Shown piece after piece: positions 53,933-62,192 of a stretch of DNA of 64,000 bases. Positions within the stretch are counted from its first letter, which is position 1; each line of letters opens with the position of its first letter. Both the position numbers and the translations under genes were made by a program. The stretch is from Clostridiales bacterium mt11 (GTDB taxonomy: Bacteria > Bacillota > Clostridia > Tissierellales > Tepidimicrobiaceae): contig LN874948.1 in NCBI GenBank assembly GCA_001282665.1, positions 404,439 through 468,438 of the forward strand, given 5' to 3'. Below the pieces are notes generated by a model. The model was given only the letters and a program-made list of their open reading frames with translations, searched no databases and had not been told where the DNA came from.

Positions 53933-53943
53933 GAGGATAAAAA

Positions 53944-54813
53944 ATGGAAACTATAGTTAAACCAAAAATTTATGAAAGGGATAGTAAGCCTTCTCTTTTT
54001 AAAGCAGCCTTTGCAGTTTTAAAAAAGGAAATGAGAATAATGTTTAGATACCCATCTTGGTTTATCCCTATGCTGATTTGGCCAGTTATATTTCCTTTTG
54101 GATATTTGTTTACTGCAAAAGCATTATCTGGTACGGGAACGGATTCTATAGCTGTATTTAAGTCAATATCAGGAACAGCGGATTATACAACCTATATGTT
54201 AATAGGAACCACTATATGGATGTGGATTAATACCATGCTTTGGGGATTTGGAACTAGCTTAAGAGTAGAACAAATACGAGGCACTCTAGAATCAAACTGG
54301 CTTTGTCCCATACCTAAAATATCCTTATTGTTAGGATATTCCATATTTCAACTATTTACCAGCATAATATTTATGGTTGTTTCAATTATTGAATTTAAGT
54401 TTTTCTATAATTTTGAATTCATCGGTAGTCCATTATCGGCCCTATTGATTATAATAATATCCATTCCCGCTGTTTATGGGATAGGATTTATATTCGCCTC
54501 TTTAGTAATGTGGGCAAAGGAAGCTAATTCAATGGTATTTTTAGTAAGAGGAATAATGACAATATTCTGTGGAATAACCTATCCACTAGCAGTATTACCT
54601 ACTTGGATGAGAAGAGTCTCTGACTTTATACCTTTAACTCATAGTATTAACGCTTTGAGGGCCATTATATCCTCAGGGACCACTATATCCGATGTCAAAA
54701 GAGAAATATATATTTTACTTATCTCTGGTGCAGTCCTTATGGTATTAGGAATTTTATCCTTTAACTATACCCAGAAAAAAGTAAAGGAATCAGGCTCTTT
54801 AGGTTATTATTAA
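53944..54813 (+). CDS. ABC-2 type permease, first subunit
   Basis: A 289-residue membrane protein with about six helices. After a cytosolic N-terminus (KKEMRIMFRYPSWFIPMLIW) the helices include GYSIFQLFTSIIFMVVSII, LLIIIISIPAVYGIGFIFAS and ILLISGAVLMVLGIL. The FCGITYPLAVLPTWMRRVS segment is typical of ABC-2 permeases. It starts 11 nt after the ATPase gene (GGAGGAT) and pairs with the similar permease downstream to make a heterodimeric pore. Confidence 0.86.
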   Translation: METIVKPKIYERDSKPSLFKAAFAVLKKEMRIMFRYPSWFIPMLIWPVIFPFGYLFTAKALSGTGTDSIAVFKSISGTADYTTYMLIGTTIWMWINTMLWGFGTSLRVEQIRGTLESNWLCPIPKISLLLGYSIFQLFTSIIFMVVSIIEFKFFYNFEFIGSPLSALLIIIISIPAVYGIGFIFASLVMWAKEANSMVFLVRGIMTIFCGITYPLAVLPTWMRRVSDFIPLTHSINALRAIISSGTTISDVKREIYILLISGAVLMVLGILSFNYTQKKVKESGSLGYY

Positions 54814-54834
54814 TATGAGATTGGAGGTAGTGAG

Positions 54835-55662
54835 ATGAAATTTAAGTTATATATGATGGCTGTATGGGCTATCATAAAAAAAGATGCTAAGATATTTTTT
54901 AGATATCCTGTTAATGCCATTTTTAACATAATAGAACCTATAATGTGGATTGCCCCAGTATATTTTTTGGCTAAATCTTTTCAAATTAACGGTCAAAACA
55001 TAGGTTTTAAACAATATACAGGAACTGCAGATTATATGGCTTTTTTAGTAGTTGGAAGTATTGTAGGAAGCTTTATAAGCTCCGTATTATGGGGAATGGG
55101 CTTTTCCCTTAAAAATGAAATGGATGCTGGTGTAATTGAATCCAATTGGCTCACTCCTATACCCTTATGGCTTCAATTAATAGGGAGATCTATTTTTTCA
55201 TTATTCATTACTACTATAAACGCTATAACTGTAGCCTTTATAATATGGATATTGTTTGGATTTAATATAGGTAATGGAATACTACCAGCGATTGTTACCC
55301 TTATACCTATGTTAATAGCTTTATATGGCTTAGGGTTTGGGATTGCTTCTTTGGTTATGATAACCAACAACGCAAACAATATAATAGATATAACTAACTT
55401 TTCACTTAATATATTATGCGGAGAAAGTTTTCCCATAACAGTACTGCCAAAGGCAGTCATAGTAATATCATTATCCCTTCCTTTAACCTATGGCTACGAT
55501 GCAATAAGGGGTATATTATTAGGAACAGATACATTGCTCCCTCTCCATATGGAACGTTTCATCTTAGTGGGATTTATGACAGCAGGTGTACTTATAGGAT
55601 ATAACATTTTAAAAAAAGTAGAAAAGCACTGTAAGACTATAGGCAATATAGGTTTTCATTAA
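54835..55662 (+). CDS. ABC-2 type permease, second subunit
   Basis: A 275-residue membrane protein with about six helices, related in layout to the previous permease: FFRYPVNAIFNIIEPIMWIA at the N-terminus, MAFLVVGSIVGSFISSVLWG, and LCGESFPITVLPKAVIVISL near the C-terminus. It starts 21 nt downstream with GGAGG upstream. Two different permeases plus one ATPase form a complete ABC exporter. A hairpin terminator follows. Confidence 0.86.
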   Translation: MKFKLYMMAVWAIIKKDAKIFFRYPVNAIFNIIEPIMWIAPVYFLAKSFQINGQNIGFKQYTGTADYMAFLVVGSIVGSFISSVLWGMGFSLKNEMDAGVIESNWLTPIPLWLQLIGRSIFSLFITTINAITVAFIIWILFGFNIGNGILPAIVTLIPMLIALYGLGFGIASLVMITNNANNIIDITNFSLNILCGESFPITVLPKAVIVISLSLPLTYGYDAIRGILLGTDTLLPLHMERFILVGFMTAGVLIGYNILKKVEKHCKTIGNIGFH

Positions 55663-55677
55663 AATACCCTAATATAA

Positions 55678-55708
55678 ATATGGCAGGTTTTTACATAACC
55701 TGCCATAT
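55678..55708. terminator. Terminator of the ABC operon, shared with L,D-transpeptidase
   Basis: ATATGGCAGGTT (55678-55689) pairs with AACCTGCCATAT (55697-55708). The right arm overlaps the last codons of the convergent L,D-transpeptidase gene. Confidence 0.75.
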
Positions 55709-56458
55709 TGTTGAGCATAGCTCTTCAATTTTTTCATACTCTATATATTGTTTGATTCCCCATTCTTCCAATAATTCTTCAGTTCCAATCCATACATTCG
55801 TATTTATTGGTATATATTCAAATAATTCCTCTACATCTTCATTTATCATCCTTATACAGCCAGCTGAAATATAGTTTCCAATAGAAAAGGGAGCCGAATT
55901 TCCATGAATTCCATATCCTCTATATTTTTCTGTAGAAAGTCCTAACCATCTCTTCCCCAATGGATTATTAGGAGCTCCTCCTTTAACTGGTTTAAACTTT
56001 CCTCCCATGCCTCCCCAATAAGGGTTTTTAGCCTTGTTTATTATGATAAATTTATGATTAGGAGTTGGCGATGAGGCCTTTCCTAAAGCCACGGGATACT
56101 TTTTATATACTTCCCCCTTATTATATACCGTCAATATTTTTTTCGTCTTATTTATTACTATAAACCATTCTTTCTTCATTATTTCTTCGGGAACAATATC
56201 TATAATACGCTTGTTTTCTTCAATCAATGCTTCATTAGTAGAATCTCCGATAACTCCATCCACTTGTAAATTGTTTTCCGCTTGAAATCTTAATAAAGCA
56301 TTTCTTTGGACTAATATTTTCCCATTATAACCGCTACTTACATATTGTCTTAATACCTCCCTATCCTCTAATGATTCAGAAAAACCAATACCAGTAAAAC
56401 CTAGTAAAAAAACTACTGCTAATATTCCTACTCTTTTTAATCTACTCTCGTTTCTCAT
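55691..56458 (-). CDS. L,D-transpeptidase with peptidoglycan-binding domain
   Basis: Cross-links peptidoglycan or attaches to it outside the membrane. The 255-residue protein has an N-terminal helix or signal (VGILAVVFLLGFTGIGF), a PG_binding_1 domain (NALLRFQAENNLQVDGVIGD), and the YkuD catalytic domain: IIINKAKNPYWGGMGGKF, GYGIHGNSAPFSIGNYI, and the catalytic Cys in SAGCIRMINEDVEEL. The His and Cys of the HGN/SxGCIRM motif are complete. GGAGGTAT precedes the ATG. It may act on vegetative or spore wall. Confidence 0.9.
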   Translation of the reverse strand: MRNESRLKRVGILAVVFLLGFTGIGFSESLEDREVLRQYVSSGYNGKILVQRNALLRFQAENNLQVDGVIGDSTNEALIEENKRIIDIVPEEIMKKEWFIVINKTKKILTVYNKGEVYKKYPVALGKASSPTPNHKFIIINKAKNPYWGGMGGKFKPVKGGAPNNPLGKRWLGLSTEKYRGYGIHGNSAPFSIGNYISAGCIRMINEDVEELFEYIPINTNVWIGTEELLEEWGIKQYIEYEKIEELCSTIWQVM

Positions 56459-56574
56459 TCCAATACCTCCTTCCTACATCATATTCATCTAATAATAAAT
56501 AGTGTAATGTTTTTCTAATCTTATCCTTTTATATAACTATTAGATTTTATGACTATAGGAAGGAATTTATTAAA

Positions 56575-56805
56575 TCAATATTTTTGAATTTCAAATAAAT
56601 CTTGAATTTTTTCATTCATATATCTATAGGAATCCTGAACCCCTTGATTATAGATTTCAGGTGCTAATTTTTCAATGAAAAAATCTAAAATTAATACTGC
56701 TGCCAAATCACCTAAATCCTCTTCTCTTTCTTCTAAAAAATACTCTTTAATAGCTGCAATCATATTATCCTTCTTATCCTTACTCAATTCAATTTTATTG
56801 TTCAT
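56575..56805 (-). CDS. DUF2164-family small protein
   Basis: A 76-residue soluble protein that follows the DUF2164 pattern: a Lys/Asp-rich start, IKEYFLEEREEDLGDLAAV, LDFFIEKLAPEIYNQGVQDS and a helical end. It overlaps the adenosine deaminase gene by 4 nt, so it is translated from the same mRNA. The function of this family is not known; the coupling suggests a helper role or simply shared expression. Confidence 0.8.
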   Translation of the reverse strand: MNNKIELSKDKKDNMIAAIKEYFLEEREEDLGDLAAVLILDFFIEKLAPEIYNQGVQDSYRYMNEKIQDLFEIQKY

Positions 56806-57830
56806 TGTAATATTCCTCTTTTAATTAATTCATCTTTAATCGTTTTTCTTAAACTCATCTTTTCTCCTTTAGGCAAAAATGCAGCCTCTATGGAATTGTC
56901 TATAAGCTTTAATATTTCATCCATGGAAAAGCCTAACTTATCCATTAAAAGTCCATACTCTCTTTCCAATGAAGTATTAGAAACCGTAGCATTGTCAGTA
57001 TTTATCGTTACTCTTAATCCTTTGTCCATAAAAGTTTTTATGGGATAATCTTCTATATATTTTACTGCTTTTGTCTGCAAATTGCTAATAGGACACATCT
57101 CCAAAGATATATGATTTTTCTTTACCATTTCCATAATTCTAGAATTCTTTATAGCCGCTATTCCATGACCTATCCTCTGAGCATGAAGCAACTCAATGGA
57201 CTTAATTATATTTTCCTCTATGCCAGTCTCCCCTGCATGGACTGTAATATGGTATCCTTTTTCGTAGGCCAAATCAAAAGCTTCCTTATGTATTTCAGGA
57301 GGAAAGTCCCCTTCATTTCCTGCTAAATCTACTGCCACTACACCCTTGCCAAGATATTTCTTACCCATTTCAACTACCTTTATGCTTTCATTAACACTTT
57401 CATGTCTCATACATATAAGTACTGCATTGGATAATATTCCAAAACCTTTTTTAGCTCTTTCCATTCCTTTTAATACGCTTTCTACAACTTCGTCAAAGGT
57501 AAGACCTTCCTTCATATGAAGAGTAGGAGCAAATCTTATTTCAACATATTTAACATTTTGAGTATTTAAGTCTTCTAACAACTCATAGGTAATTCTTTCT
57601 ATATTTGGTTTTCCCTGCATAACCTTAAGTGGATAATTAAACTTTTCTAAATATTCCACTAAGGATTTACAATCATCCTTTACCCTAACCATTTCTTGAA
57701 ACTCTTTGAAACTTTTAGTGCCTATTTTCTCATCTTTAGCTAAAAGCTCATACATAGTTTCAGCCCTTACGCTTCCATCTAAATGACAATGTAATTCCAC
57801 TTTAGGGATTTCCTTTAAAATATTTTCCAT
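56802..57830 (-). CDS. add: Adenosine deaminase
   Basis: Deaminates adenosine (or deoxyadenosine) to inosine for purine salvage. A 342-residue TIM barrel with zinc: KVELHCHLDGSVRAET (first HxH), HITVHAGETG (catalytic region), RIGHGIAAI, and the zinc-binding Asp in TINTDNATVSN, where the usual TDDP is TDNA, as in other Firmicute forms. PISNLQTKAV is also typical. It leads a two-gene operon with the DUF2164 protein. ATG 57830 has GAGGAGA upstream. Confidence 0.92.
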   Translation of the reverse strand: MENILKEIPKVELHCHLDGSVRAETMYELLAKDEKIGTKSFKEFQEMVRVKDDCKSLVEYLEKFNYPLKVMQGKPNIERITYELLEDLNTQNVKYVEIRFAPTLHMKEGLTFDEVVESVLKGMERAKKGFGILSNAVLICMRHESVNESIKVVEMGKKYLGKGVVAVDLAGNEGDFPPEIHKEAFDLAYEKGYHITVHAGETGIEENIIKSIELLHAQRIGHGIAAIKNSRIMEMVKKNHISLEMCPISNLQTKAVKYIEDYPIKTFMDKGLRVTINTDNATVSNTSLEREYGLLMDKLGFSMDEILKLIDNSIEAAFLPKGEKMSLRKTIKDELIKRGILQ

Positions 57831-57985
57831 AATTATCTCCTCTCAACAATATAGTATTACAACCATTAGCTTAAACCTTATTGTCCATTTCTATAATAAA
57901 ATTATATACCATATCCACCTTTTATTTTTAATTACTCTAATAATTTAATTTTAAACATTAACATTTCATTAATGATATTCATACT

Positions 57986-58016
57986 CTATATTAGGGTTTA
58001 AGAAAACCCCAATATA
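57986..58016. repeat. Hairpin upstream of the small membrane proteins
   Basis: CTATATTAGGGTTT and AAAACCCCAATATAG (57986-58016) pair with one mismatch. The unit lies between the add promoter region and the next ribosome site. It has no clear T-run, so its role is uncertain. Nothing else is seen in 57831-58087. Confidence 0.4.
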
Positions 58017-58087
58017 GCTAAATTTTAATCTTATTCCACTGTAACTTTTTCATTAACCCTTTTCTATTCCTTAGGAGGTGGTGAAAA

Positions 58088-58195
58088 ATGGCGGATAAAC
58101 AATGTGGCGGAGGATTCGGTTTTGGATGTTTTGATGACTCAACACTATTTATATTCCTAATATTGATACTCTTATTCTGCTGCTTGTGTAACTAA
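58088..58195 (+). CDS. Tiny Cys-rich membrane protein, YjcZ-like
   Basis: A 35-residue protein: MADKQCGGGFGFGCFDDSTL, then a hydrophobic helix FIFLILILLFCCLCN. The Gly/Cys head followed by one membrane helix resembles YjcZ-type sporulation proteins. TAGGAGGTGGTG precedes the ATG. Its partner at 58277 has the same design. Expected to sit in a membrane or on the spore surface. The sequence link is by pattern only. Confidence 0.7.
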   Translation: MADKQCGGGFGFGCFDDSTLFIFLILILLFCCLCN

Positions 58196-58276
58196 TGTTA
58201 AAATACTTTTATGAAGACCCATTTATATATCGCACACTAAAATATATCTTTTATTACTATATAGGAGGTGTTCAGT

Positions 58277-58399
58277 ATGGTAAACAATGAAGTAAAAAGC
58301 AACTGGTTTGGCGGTGATTGTGGTGGTGGTATAGATAGTTCACTTTTATTTTTCTTTTTGATATTAGTGATTCTATTCTGTAATTGTGATTGGTGTTAA
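58277..58399 (+). CDS. Tiny Cys-rich membrane protein, paralogue of the previous
   Basis: A 40-residue protein (MVNNEVKSNWFGGDCGGGID, then SSLLFFFLILVILFCNCDWC). The order is the same as in the previous gene: Gly/Cys-rich head, Asp, serine or threonine pair, one hydrophobic helix, Cys-containing tail. AGGAGGTG is 8 nt before the ATG. The two probably arose by tandem duplication and then diverged. A terminator follows. Confidence 0.7.
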   Translation: MVNNEVKSNWFGGDCGGGIDSSLLFFFLILVILFCNCDWC

Positions 58400-58407
58400 T
58401 TAGTATT

Positions 58408-58436
58408 AAAAAATCGGGGCTTGTCCCCGATTTTTA
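58408..58436 (+). terminator. Terminator of the tiny membrane protein genes
   Basis: AAAAATCGGGG (58409-58419) pairs with CCCCGATTTTT (58425-58435) around CTTGT, with a following T-run. Confidence 0.85.
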
Positions 58437-58590
58437 TATTTTACACTATAATATTTTCGTTATATAATTTATTAATCAAGTATAGAAAAATTATTTTATC
58501 TTTATCATTCCATTAATCATCTATAAAAACATTCCTTAGAATCCTCATCATAATCAATCGAATATATACTTTCAGTAATAGAAAATAAAA

Positions 58591-58630
58591 ATATACAAAA
58601 TCCATCTTTAAAAAGATGGATTTTGTATAT
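58591..58630 (-). terminator. Strong 19-bp hairpin behind the collagen-like gene
   Basis: ATATACAAAATCCATCTTT (58591-58609) pairs perfectly with AAAGATGGATTTTGTATAT (58612-58630), with 2 bases between. It follows the collagen-like gene on the minus strand and is its likely terminator. Confidence 0.75.
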
Positions 58631-58674
58631 TTTACTTGTGAAGTTAATGATCCTACCTTTAAATAGCTGATATT

Positions 58675-58965
58675 TTAAAAGAACCCAGCAACTCCAGTAG
58701 GACCTGTAGGTCCCGTTGGACCAGTTGGTCCTGTAGGTCCAGTTGGTCCCGTTGGACCTGTAGGACCAGGTTGACATTCTACAATAATTTTAAACATACA
58801 ATTGTTACGTTTTCTAGGGCGAGGACAGCATCTTGAGTCATTCCAACAACTGCAATTTGTTCCGTTCCAGCAATTGCAATTCGTCCCATTCCCATAATCA
58901 CAGTTTGTTCCGTTCCAGCAATTACAATTCGTTCCACTTCCATAATTATAATGCATGTATGACAT
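58675..58965 (-). CDS. Short collagen-like Gly-Pro-Thr repeat protein with Cys/Asn/Trp-rich head
   Basis: A 96-residue protein from ATG 58965 (GGAAAGGAG upstream). The head has a repeated module, GTNCNCWNGTNCDYGN, seen about two times, rich in Cys, Asn and Trp. A short charged segment (RCCPRPRKRNNC, then KIIVECQ) leads to eight Gly-Pro-Thr triplets (PGPTGPTGPTGPTG) and a hydrophobic end, VAGFF. Such proteins form collagen-like triple helices on exosporium or cell surface (BclA type). It lacks a signal peptide, as spore-surface proteins often do. It lies opposite the two tiny Cys-rich proteins. Confidence 0.75.
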   Translation of the reverse strand: MSYMHYNYGSGTNCNCWNGTNCDYGNGTNCNCWNGTNCSCWNDSRCCPRPRKRNNCMFKIIVECQPGPTGPTGPTGPTGPTGPTGPTGPTGVAGFF

Positions 58966-59172
58966 ATTAAATCTCCTTTCCATATTTAAATTTTGATAGT
59001 TTTCCCTAAAGCACCTAACTTCTGTAAAGATATAAACCATATTCTGTTACTTTCTTTATACCAGTTCATCAAATGTTTTATCCCAATAACATAATATGAA
59101 AAATAATGTAAAAGGTTTATGATTATATCATTAATTATTTTTATGAATTATCATCCTTATGAGCTGTGTTTT

Positions 59173-59221
59173 ACTTCAATAAAAAACTCACCTTTTTTTT
59201 AGATGAGCTTTTTATTGAAGT
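59173..59221 (-). terminator. Terminator of the GNAT gene
   Basis: ACTTCAATAAAAAACTCA (59173-59190) pairs with TGAGCTTTTTATTGAAGT (59204-59221) except for one mismatch. The loop is A-rich on the minus strand. The rest of 59041-59172 shows nothing. Confidence 0.75.
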
Positions 59222-59241
59222 GAATATATCCATTCTTTAAA

Positions 59242-60009
59242 CTATCTATTCATTTCGGAAACAAAATCTATATTTTTTGCAGTCATCTCAATCCAAGCTG
59301 GACGAAATCCGCTTTTTATAGCATTTCTTACCGATTTGATATTAGACCAAGCTGCACAATAAAACGGAACCTTATTCCTCTCTAAAATTTCTAAAGCCAA
59401 ATGGCTTGTCAACGCCGAGGCTATCCCTTCTCTCCTATATTCTGGTAAAACATCTATTCCAATTTGCCACATGTTTTCACAGTCAGCAGAACAACCTGCT
59501 AGTCCTATCAACTTATTACCATCGTAAGCAGCTACCCCTAAAACGTCTAAATGTTTCCGTTTTTCACATAGGGCATTGCTCCACTCATCTGTATACAAGT
59601 CAACAAAATCCTCAGGCGTTAAAGTTCTCATATCATAATCACAATCTATTGCTGTAAGGACATTCATATCCGGCAAAAAGTATTCAGCCATAAAGCAGAT
59701 TCTCATACCTCTTTTTTGAAGCTCATCATTAAGCATATGCATATTTGGGGTTTCAAAGCAATGTTCAATTGGATATTTGTTAATATATTTTTCTACAATA
59801 TTGGCAATTTCTTCATCCACAGATGCAACGATATTGTTCCCATAAGAAATCAAGTGGCAGTAGAATGGTAATGTTAAGTACTTTCTAGCATTAAAATTAA
59901 TATGAGATATAACGATCTTGTTTTCATTTTGAAGAAAATCTTCTGCATGACAGTTTGCATCTATTGCTGATTGACACATTGCAATTTTCAATAATTCTTG
60001 ATTTGTCAT
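59242..60009 (-). CDS. GNAT-family acetyltransferase
   Basis: About 255 residues from ATG 60009, which has GGGGAGG upstream. The long frame up to 60135 reads through a tRNA fragment and is not real. The N-terminal half is unfamiliar. The C-terminal half has the acetyl-CoA site QIGIDVLPEYRREGIASAL (RxxGxA) and RNAIKSGFRPAWIE. LIGLAGCSADCENMWQIGI is a central strand. The substrate is unknown. It is the last chromosomal gene before the prophage attachment site. Confidence 0.82.
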   Translation of the reverse strand: MTNQELLKIAMCQSAIDANCHAEDFLQNENKIVISHINFNARKYLTLPFYCHLISYGNNIVASVDEEIANIVEKYINKYPIEHCFETPNMHMLNDELQKRGMRICFMAEYFLPDMNVLTAIDCDYDMRTLTPEDFVDLYTDEWSNALCEKRKHLDVLGVAAYDGNKLIGLAGCSADCENMWQIGIDVLPEYRREGIASALTSHLALEILERNKVPFYCAAWSNIKSVRNAIKSGFRPAWIEMTAKNIDFVSEMNR

Positions 60010-60091
60010 AAAGCTGCCTCCCCTTATTATTCTATTATAAACAAAAGCTCCACGGGCAGGTTCAAATCCACCACATGGAGTTTTAATGGCA

Positions 60092-60135
60092 CACCCGGAG
60101 GGGCTCGAACCCCCAACAACTTGATTCGAAGTCAT
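60092..60135 (-). other. Prophage attachment site: 3' half of a tRNA-Arg (anticodon TCG) gene
   Basis: On the minus strand, TGACTTCGAATCA reads as an anticodon arm with loop CTTCGAA (anticodon TCG), followed by a variable region, the T-arm GGGGGTTCGAGCCCC and acceptor GGGTGTGCCA. The 5' half (D-arm and 5' acceptor strand) is absent, and one anticodon-stem pair is lost just upstream. A 3' tRNA half beside phage genes is the usual remnant of integration. The intact tRNA-Arg is expected at the far end of the prophage, right of the window. A hairpin (60043-60082) follows on the chromosomal side. Confidence 0.75.
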
Positions 60136-60757
60136 GAATCCGCCTAGTGTTTAACAGACTTTAAAGTGCATTTTGTTAGTTGTCTGTTAGTTACAAACGT
60201 GTTTTTCTAAGGTTTTACAAGACTTTTAATAACAAATTAAATTAATTTAATTTAAGATTATTTCATCTAAAACCATAAGCTTTTTAATTTTCTCTAATAA
60301 AAAATTATCTATTTCCATTTTACCATCTCTTTGACTACAAATTCTACATTAAAATAATAAATCTTTTTAAAATACATATAAAATACTTAATATTTATATA
60401 ATAGTTATTTACAGCCGATTATAGAAGTTTTATATATATAGTATAGTAATTGTATTAGAATGATTATAAAAGCCTGTTCTACATCAAATATAAAGGCTGT
60501 TTTTGCTCGTATTACTCCAATATGTTTTAGAATACTACATATATTATTCAGAGGTTACGCTTTTAATAGATTAATGTAGAATTTCTTAAAACAAGCAAAC
60601 ATTGATATATAATTTTAGAACTTATATGAAATTCTAAAAAGATTTTATATTTATATGTGTAGTATAATAATTATGCTAAAATTTATTATACTCAAGAGTA
60701 TGAAATGGCGTCCGGATTTTTAGTTGAGAAAACGAAAAAATAAATTTATATACATTA
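60136..60757. other. AT-rich phage end next to the attachment site
   Basis: No gene of normal size is seen. TTAACAGAC (60151-60159) and GTCTGTTA (60182-60189) form an inverted pair, and GTTAGTT occurs twice at 60174-60192: possible integrase arm-binding sites. A 23-codon frame on the minus strand (MEIDNFLLEKIKKLMVLDEI) may be a remnant. No integrase gene is in the window at this end. Confidence 0.4.
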
Positions 60758-60794
60758 AAATAACTCCTTATTATTAGTTTGAAAGGAGTTATTT
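60758..60794 (-). terminator. Terminator behind the prophage membrane protein gene
   Basis: AAATAACTCC (60758-60767) pairs with GGAGTTATTT (60785-60794), with a further A/T run on the minus strand behind it. Confidence 0.7.
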
Positions 60795-61210
60795 CAACAC
60801 AATGTATTTTTTAATAATTTTATAATCTGCTCCAATGCATCATCAGTATTTTTGAACAAATATTTTGCAACTACATACACAAATCCTATTATTTCTCCTA
60901 CGACTAAAGTTAAAAACCAATGGAAAAAAGTACCTTCTATGTTAAACTTACCAAAGCCCATAAAAAACATCATTACATTTACTAGTATTATTTGAGAGGC
61001 TAGCAATCCAAAAATTATATAAGCATAATTCCTTCTCAAATCTGTATTCTGTTCTTGATTCTTTATCCAAGAGCCTATTATAGCATTTATATTATCTATA
61101 TCGTTTTCATATTCTTTACAACGTAATTCATCTTGCCTTTTCTCATAATCTGGAGATATTTCACAAGGATTATTTGAGAAATATTGTTTAGCTTGTGTCA
61201 ACTCTTTCAT
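60794..61210 (-). CDS. Prophage membrane protein, two helices, unknown function
   Basis: A 138-residue protein with a charged N-terminal ~70 residues (KQYFSNNPCEISPDYEKRQD) and two helices (YAYIIFGLLASQIILVNVMM and FFHWFLTLVVGEIIGFVYVV). It follows the ImmA/IrrE protease gene by 4 nt, so it is in the same operon. Membrane proteins in this position of a prophage sometimes exclude other phages, but nothing in the sequence proves that. Family not recognised. Confidence 0.6.
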   Translation of the reverse strand: MKELTQAKQYFSNNPCEISPDYEKRQDELRCKEYENDIDNINAIIGSWIKNQEQNTDLRRNYAYIIFGLLASQIILVNVMMFFMGFGKFNIEGTFFHWFLTLVVGEIIGFVYVVAKYLFKNTDDALEQIIKLLKNTLC

Positions 61211-61214
61211 TTGG

Positions 61215-61745
61215 CTACCATCCTAAACTTATCAAACCTAAATCTGATAATCTTCTCTGCATAGCTTGTTCCGAAACTTTAAATCTAACAGCTAAAAAAT
61301 TTACCAATATATCGGTATATTCAAGCAATGGTTTGCATTTATTGTATTCATCTAAGAGTGCTTCTCTAGGCATAAGCAATGCTGCAGCAAAACTATTAGC
61401 TTCTGCCTCCTCTGCATTATACGTATTATTTCTTTCATATTCTACATGATCCTTTTTATTTAACAGTTGGTCATCTATATGCAATTTATAATGACCTATT
61501 TCATGTGCTATAGTAAACCTCTGTCTATTCACATGGTGATCTTCACAAACCAAAATTTCTATATTGCTTCCATCTTTCCTTATAACCCCAGACATGTTTT
61601 GATCTATGAAATTACCAGCATAAACACGTATGCCTAATTCGTTTGCAATTAAGACAGGATCTACAGGAATTTCATTGTTCATACTACATTGTTTTAATAC
61701 TTCAGCTGCTTTATCTTCTATCTGTCTAATGCTATAGCCTGCCAT
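61215..61745 (-). CDS. ImmA/IrrE-type metallopeptidase
   Basis: About 176 residues from ATG 61745 (AAAGGGGG upstream). The zinc site is FTIAHEIGHYKLHID (HExxH), with AEEAEANSFAAALLMP as the third ligand region (ExxAxxFAxxLLMP). In ICEBs1, ImmA cuts the immunity repressor to induce the element. No repressor of CI type lies in the 390 bp upstream, which is unusual; the partner may be elsewhere. Followed by a membrane protein gene. Confidence 0.85.
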   Translation of the reverse strand: MAGYSIRQIEDKAAEVLKQCSMNNEIPVDPVLIANELGIRVYAGNFIDQNMSGVIRKDGSNIEILVCEDHHVNRQRFTIAHEIGHYKLHIDDQLLNKKDHVEYERNNTYNAEEAEANSFAAALLMPREALLDEYNKCKPLLEYTDILVNFLAVRFKVSEQAMQRRLSDLGLISLGW

Positions 61746-62138
61746 TTTGCTTCCCCCTTTCATTTTTGTAAAAACAATTACCTTGCCCACTATACCCCTC
61801 CTCTTCTTACATAATATGAGTTTCCCCTGTAAAATAATCCTTAAACAAAGAAAAAAGGGTGGGCATTCTAATCCTTTTATTGCTAATCCAAATATTAAAT
61901 TATAGATTGAAATAAACGAATTAGTGCAATTATCTTTTACAAAATGTTATATCTATTTGTCATACGTTAAATATTTTTTTACATATGTCAACTTAATTAG
62001 AGTATAGCATAGATTAGACAAATTTACCAGTATATAAAAATAAACAAAGAAGTTTTGCTAAGCTGCAAATTTATGCAAAATACTTTCCCTCAAAACTTCA
62101 TATTGTCATTATTTTATATATTTCAAAAACCTAAAAAA
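61746..62138. other. Intergenic region between lysis and ImmA units
   Basis: No gene of useful size is seen. On the minus strand there is TTGACA (61992-61987) followed by AT-rich sequence, a possible promoter for the ImmA unit. GGGTGGGCATT and repeated ATA stretches are present but show no recognised motif. Confidence 0.35.
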
Positions 62139-62162
62139 GGCCCTAGAAATTAATCTAGGGTC
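62139..62162 (-). terminator. Terminator of the lysis genes
   Basis: CCCTAGA (62141-62147) pairs with TCTAGGG (62154-62160), extended by GG/TC partly; TTTTTT follows on the minus strand. It is a clear end of the holin/amidase transcript. Confidence 0.8.
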
Positions 62163-62192
62163 ATCATAATCTACTCAATTTTCCTCTGCAAC

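Noticed and set aside
58683..58770. Short regular DNA repeats that could be taken for a CRISPR array
   Set aside because: The repeat unit is 9 nt of coding sequence for Gly-Pro-Thr with no spacers, and no cas genes are near.
58517..58777. ORF of 86 codons reading TYRSNGTNWTYR repeats on the minus strand
   Set aside because: It is the collagen-like Gly-Pro-Thr repeat of 58675-58965 read in another frame; it has no ribosome site and crosses the terminator hairpin.
60010..60135. N-terminal extension of the GNAT gene
   Set aside because: It reads through the tRNA-Arg fragment and its hairpin; ATG 60009 has a strong ribosome site.
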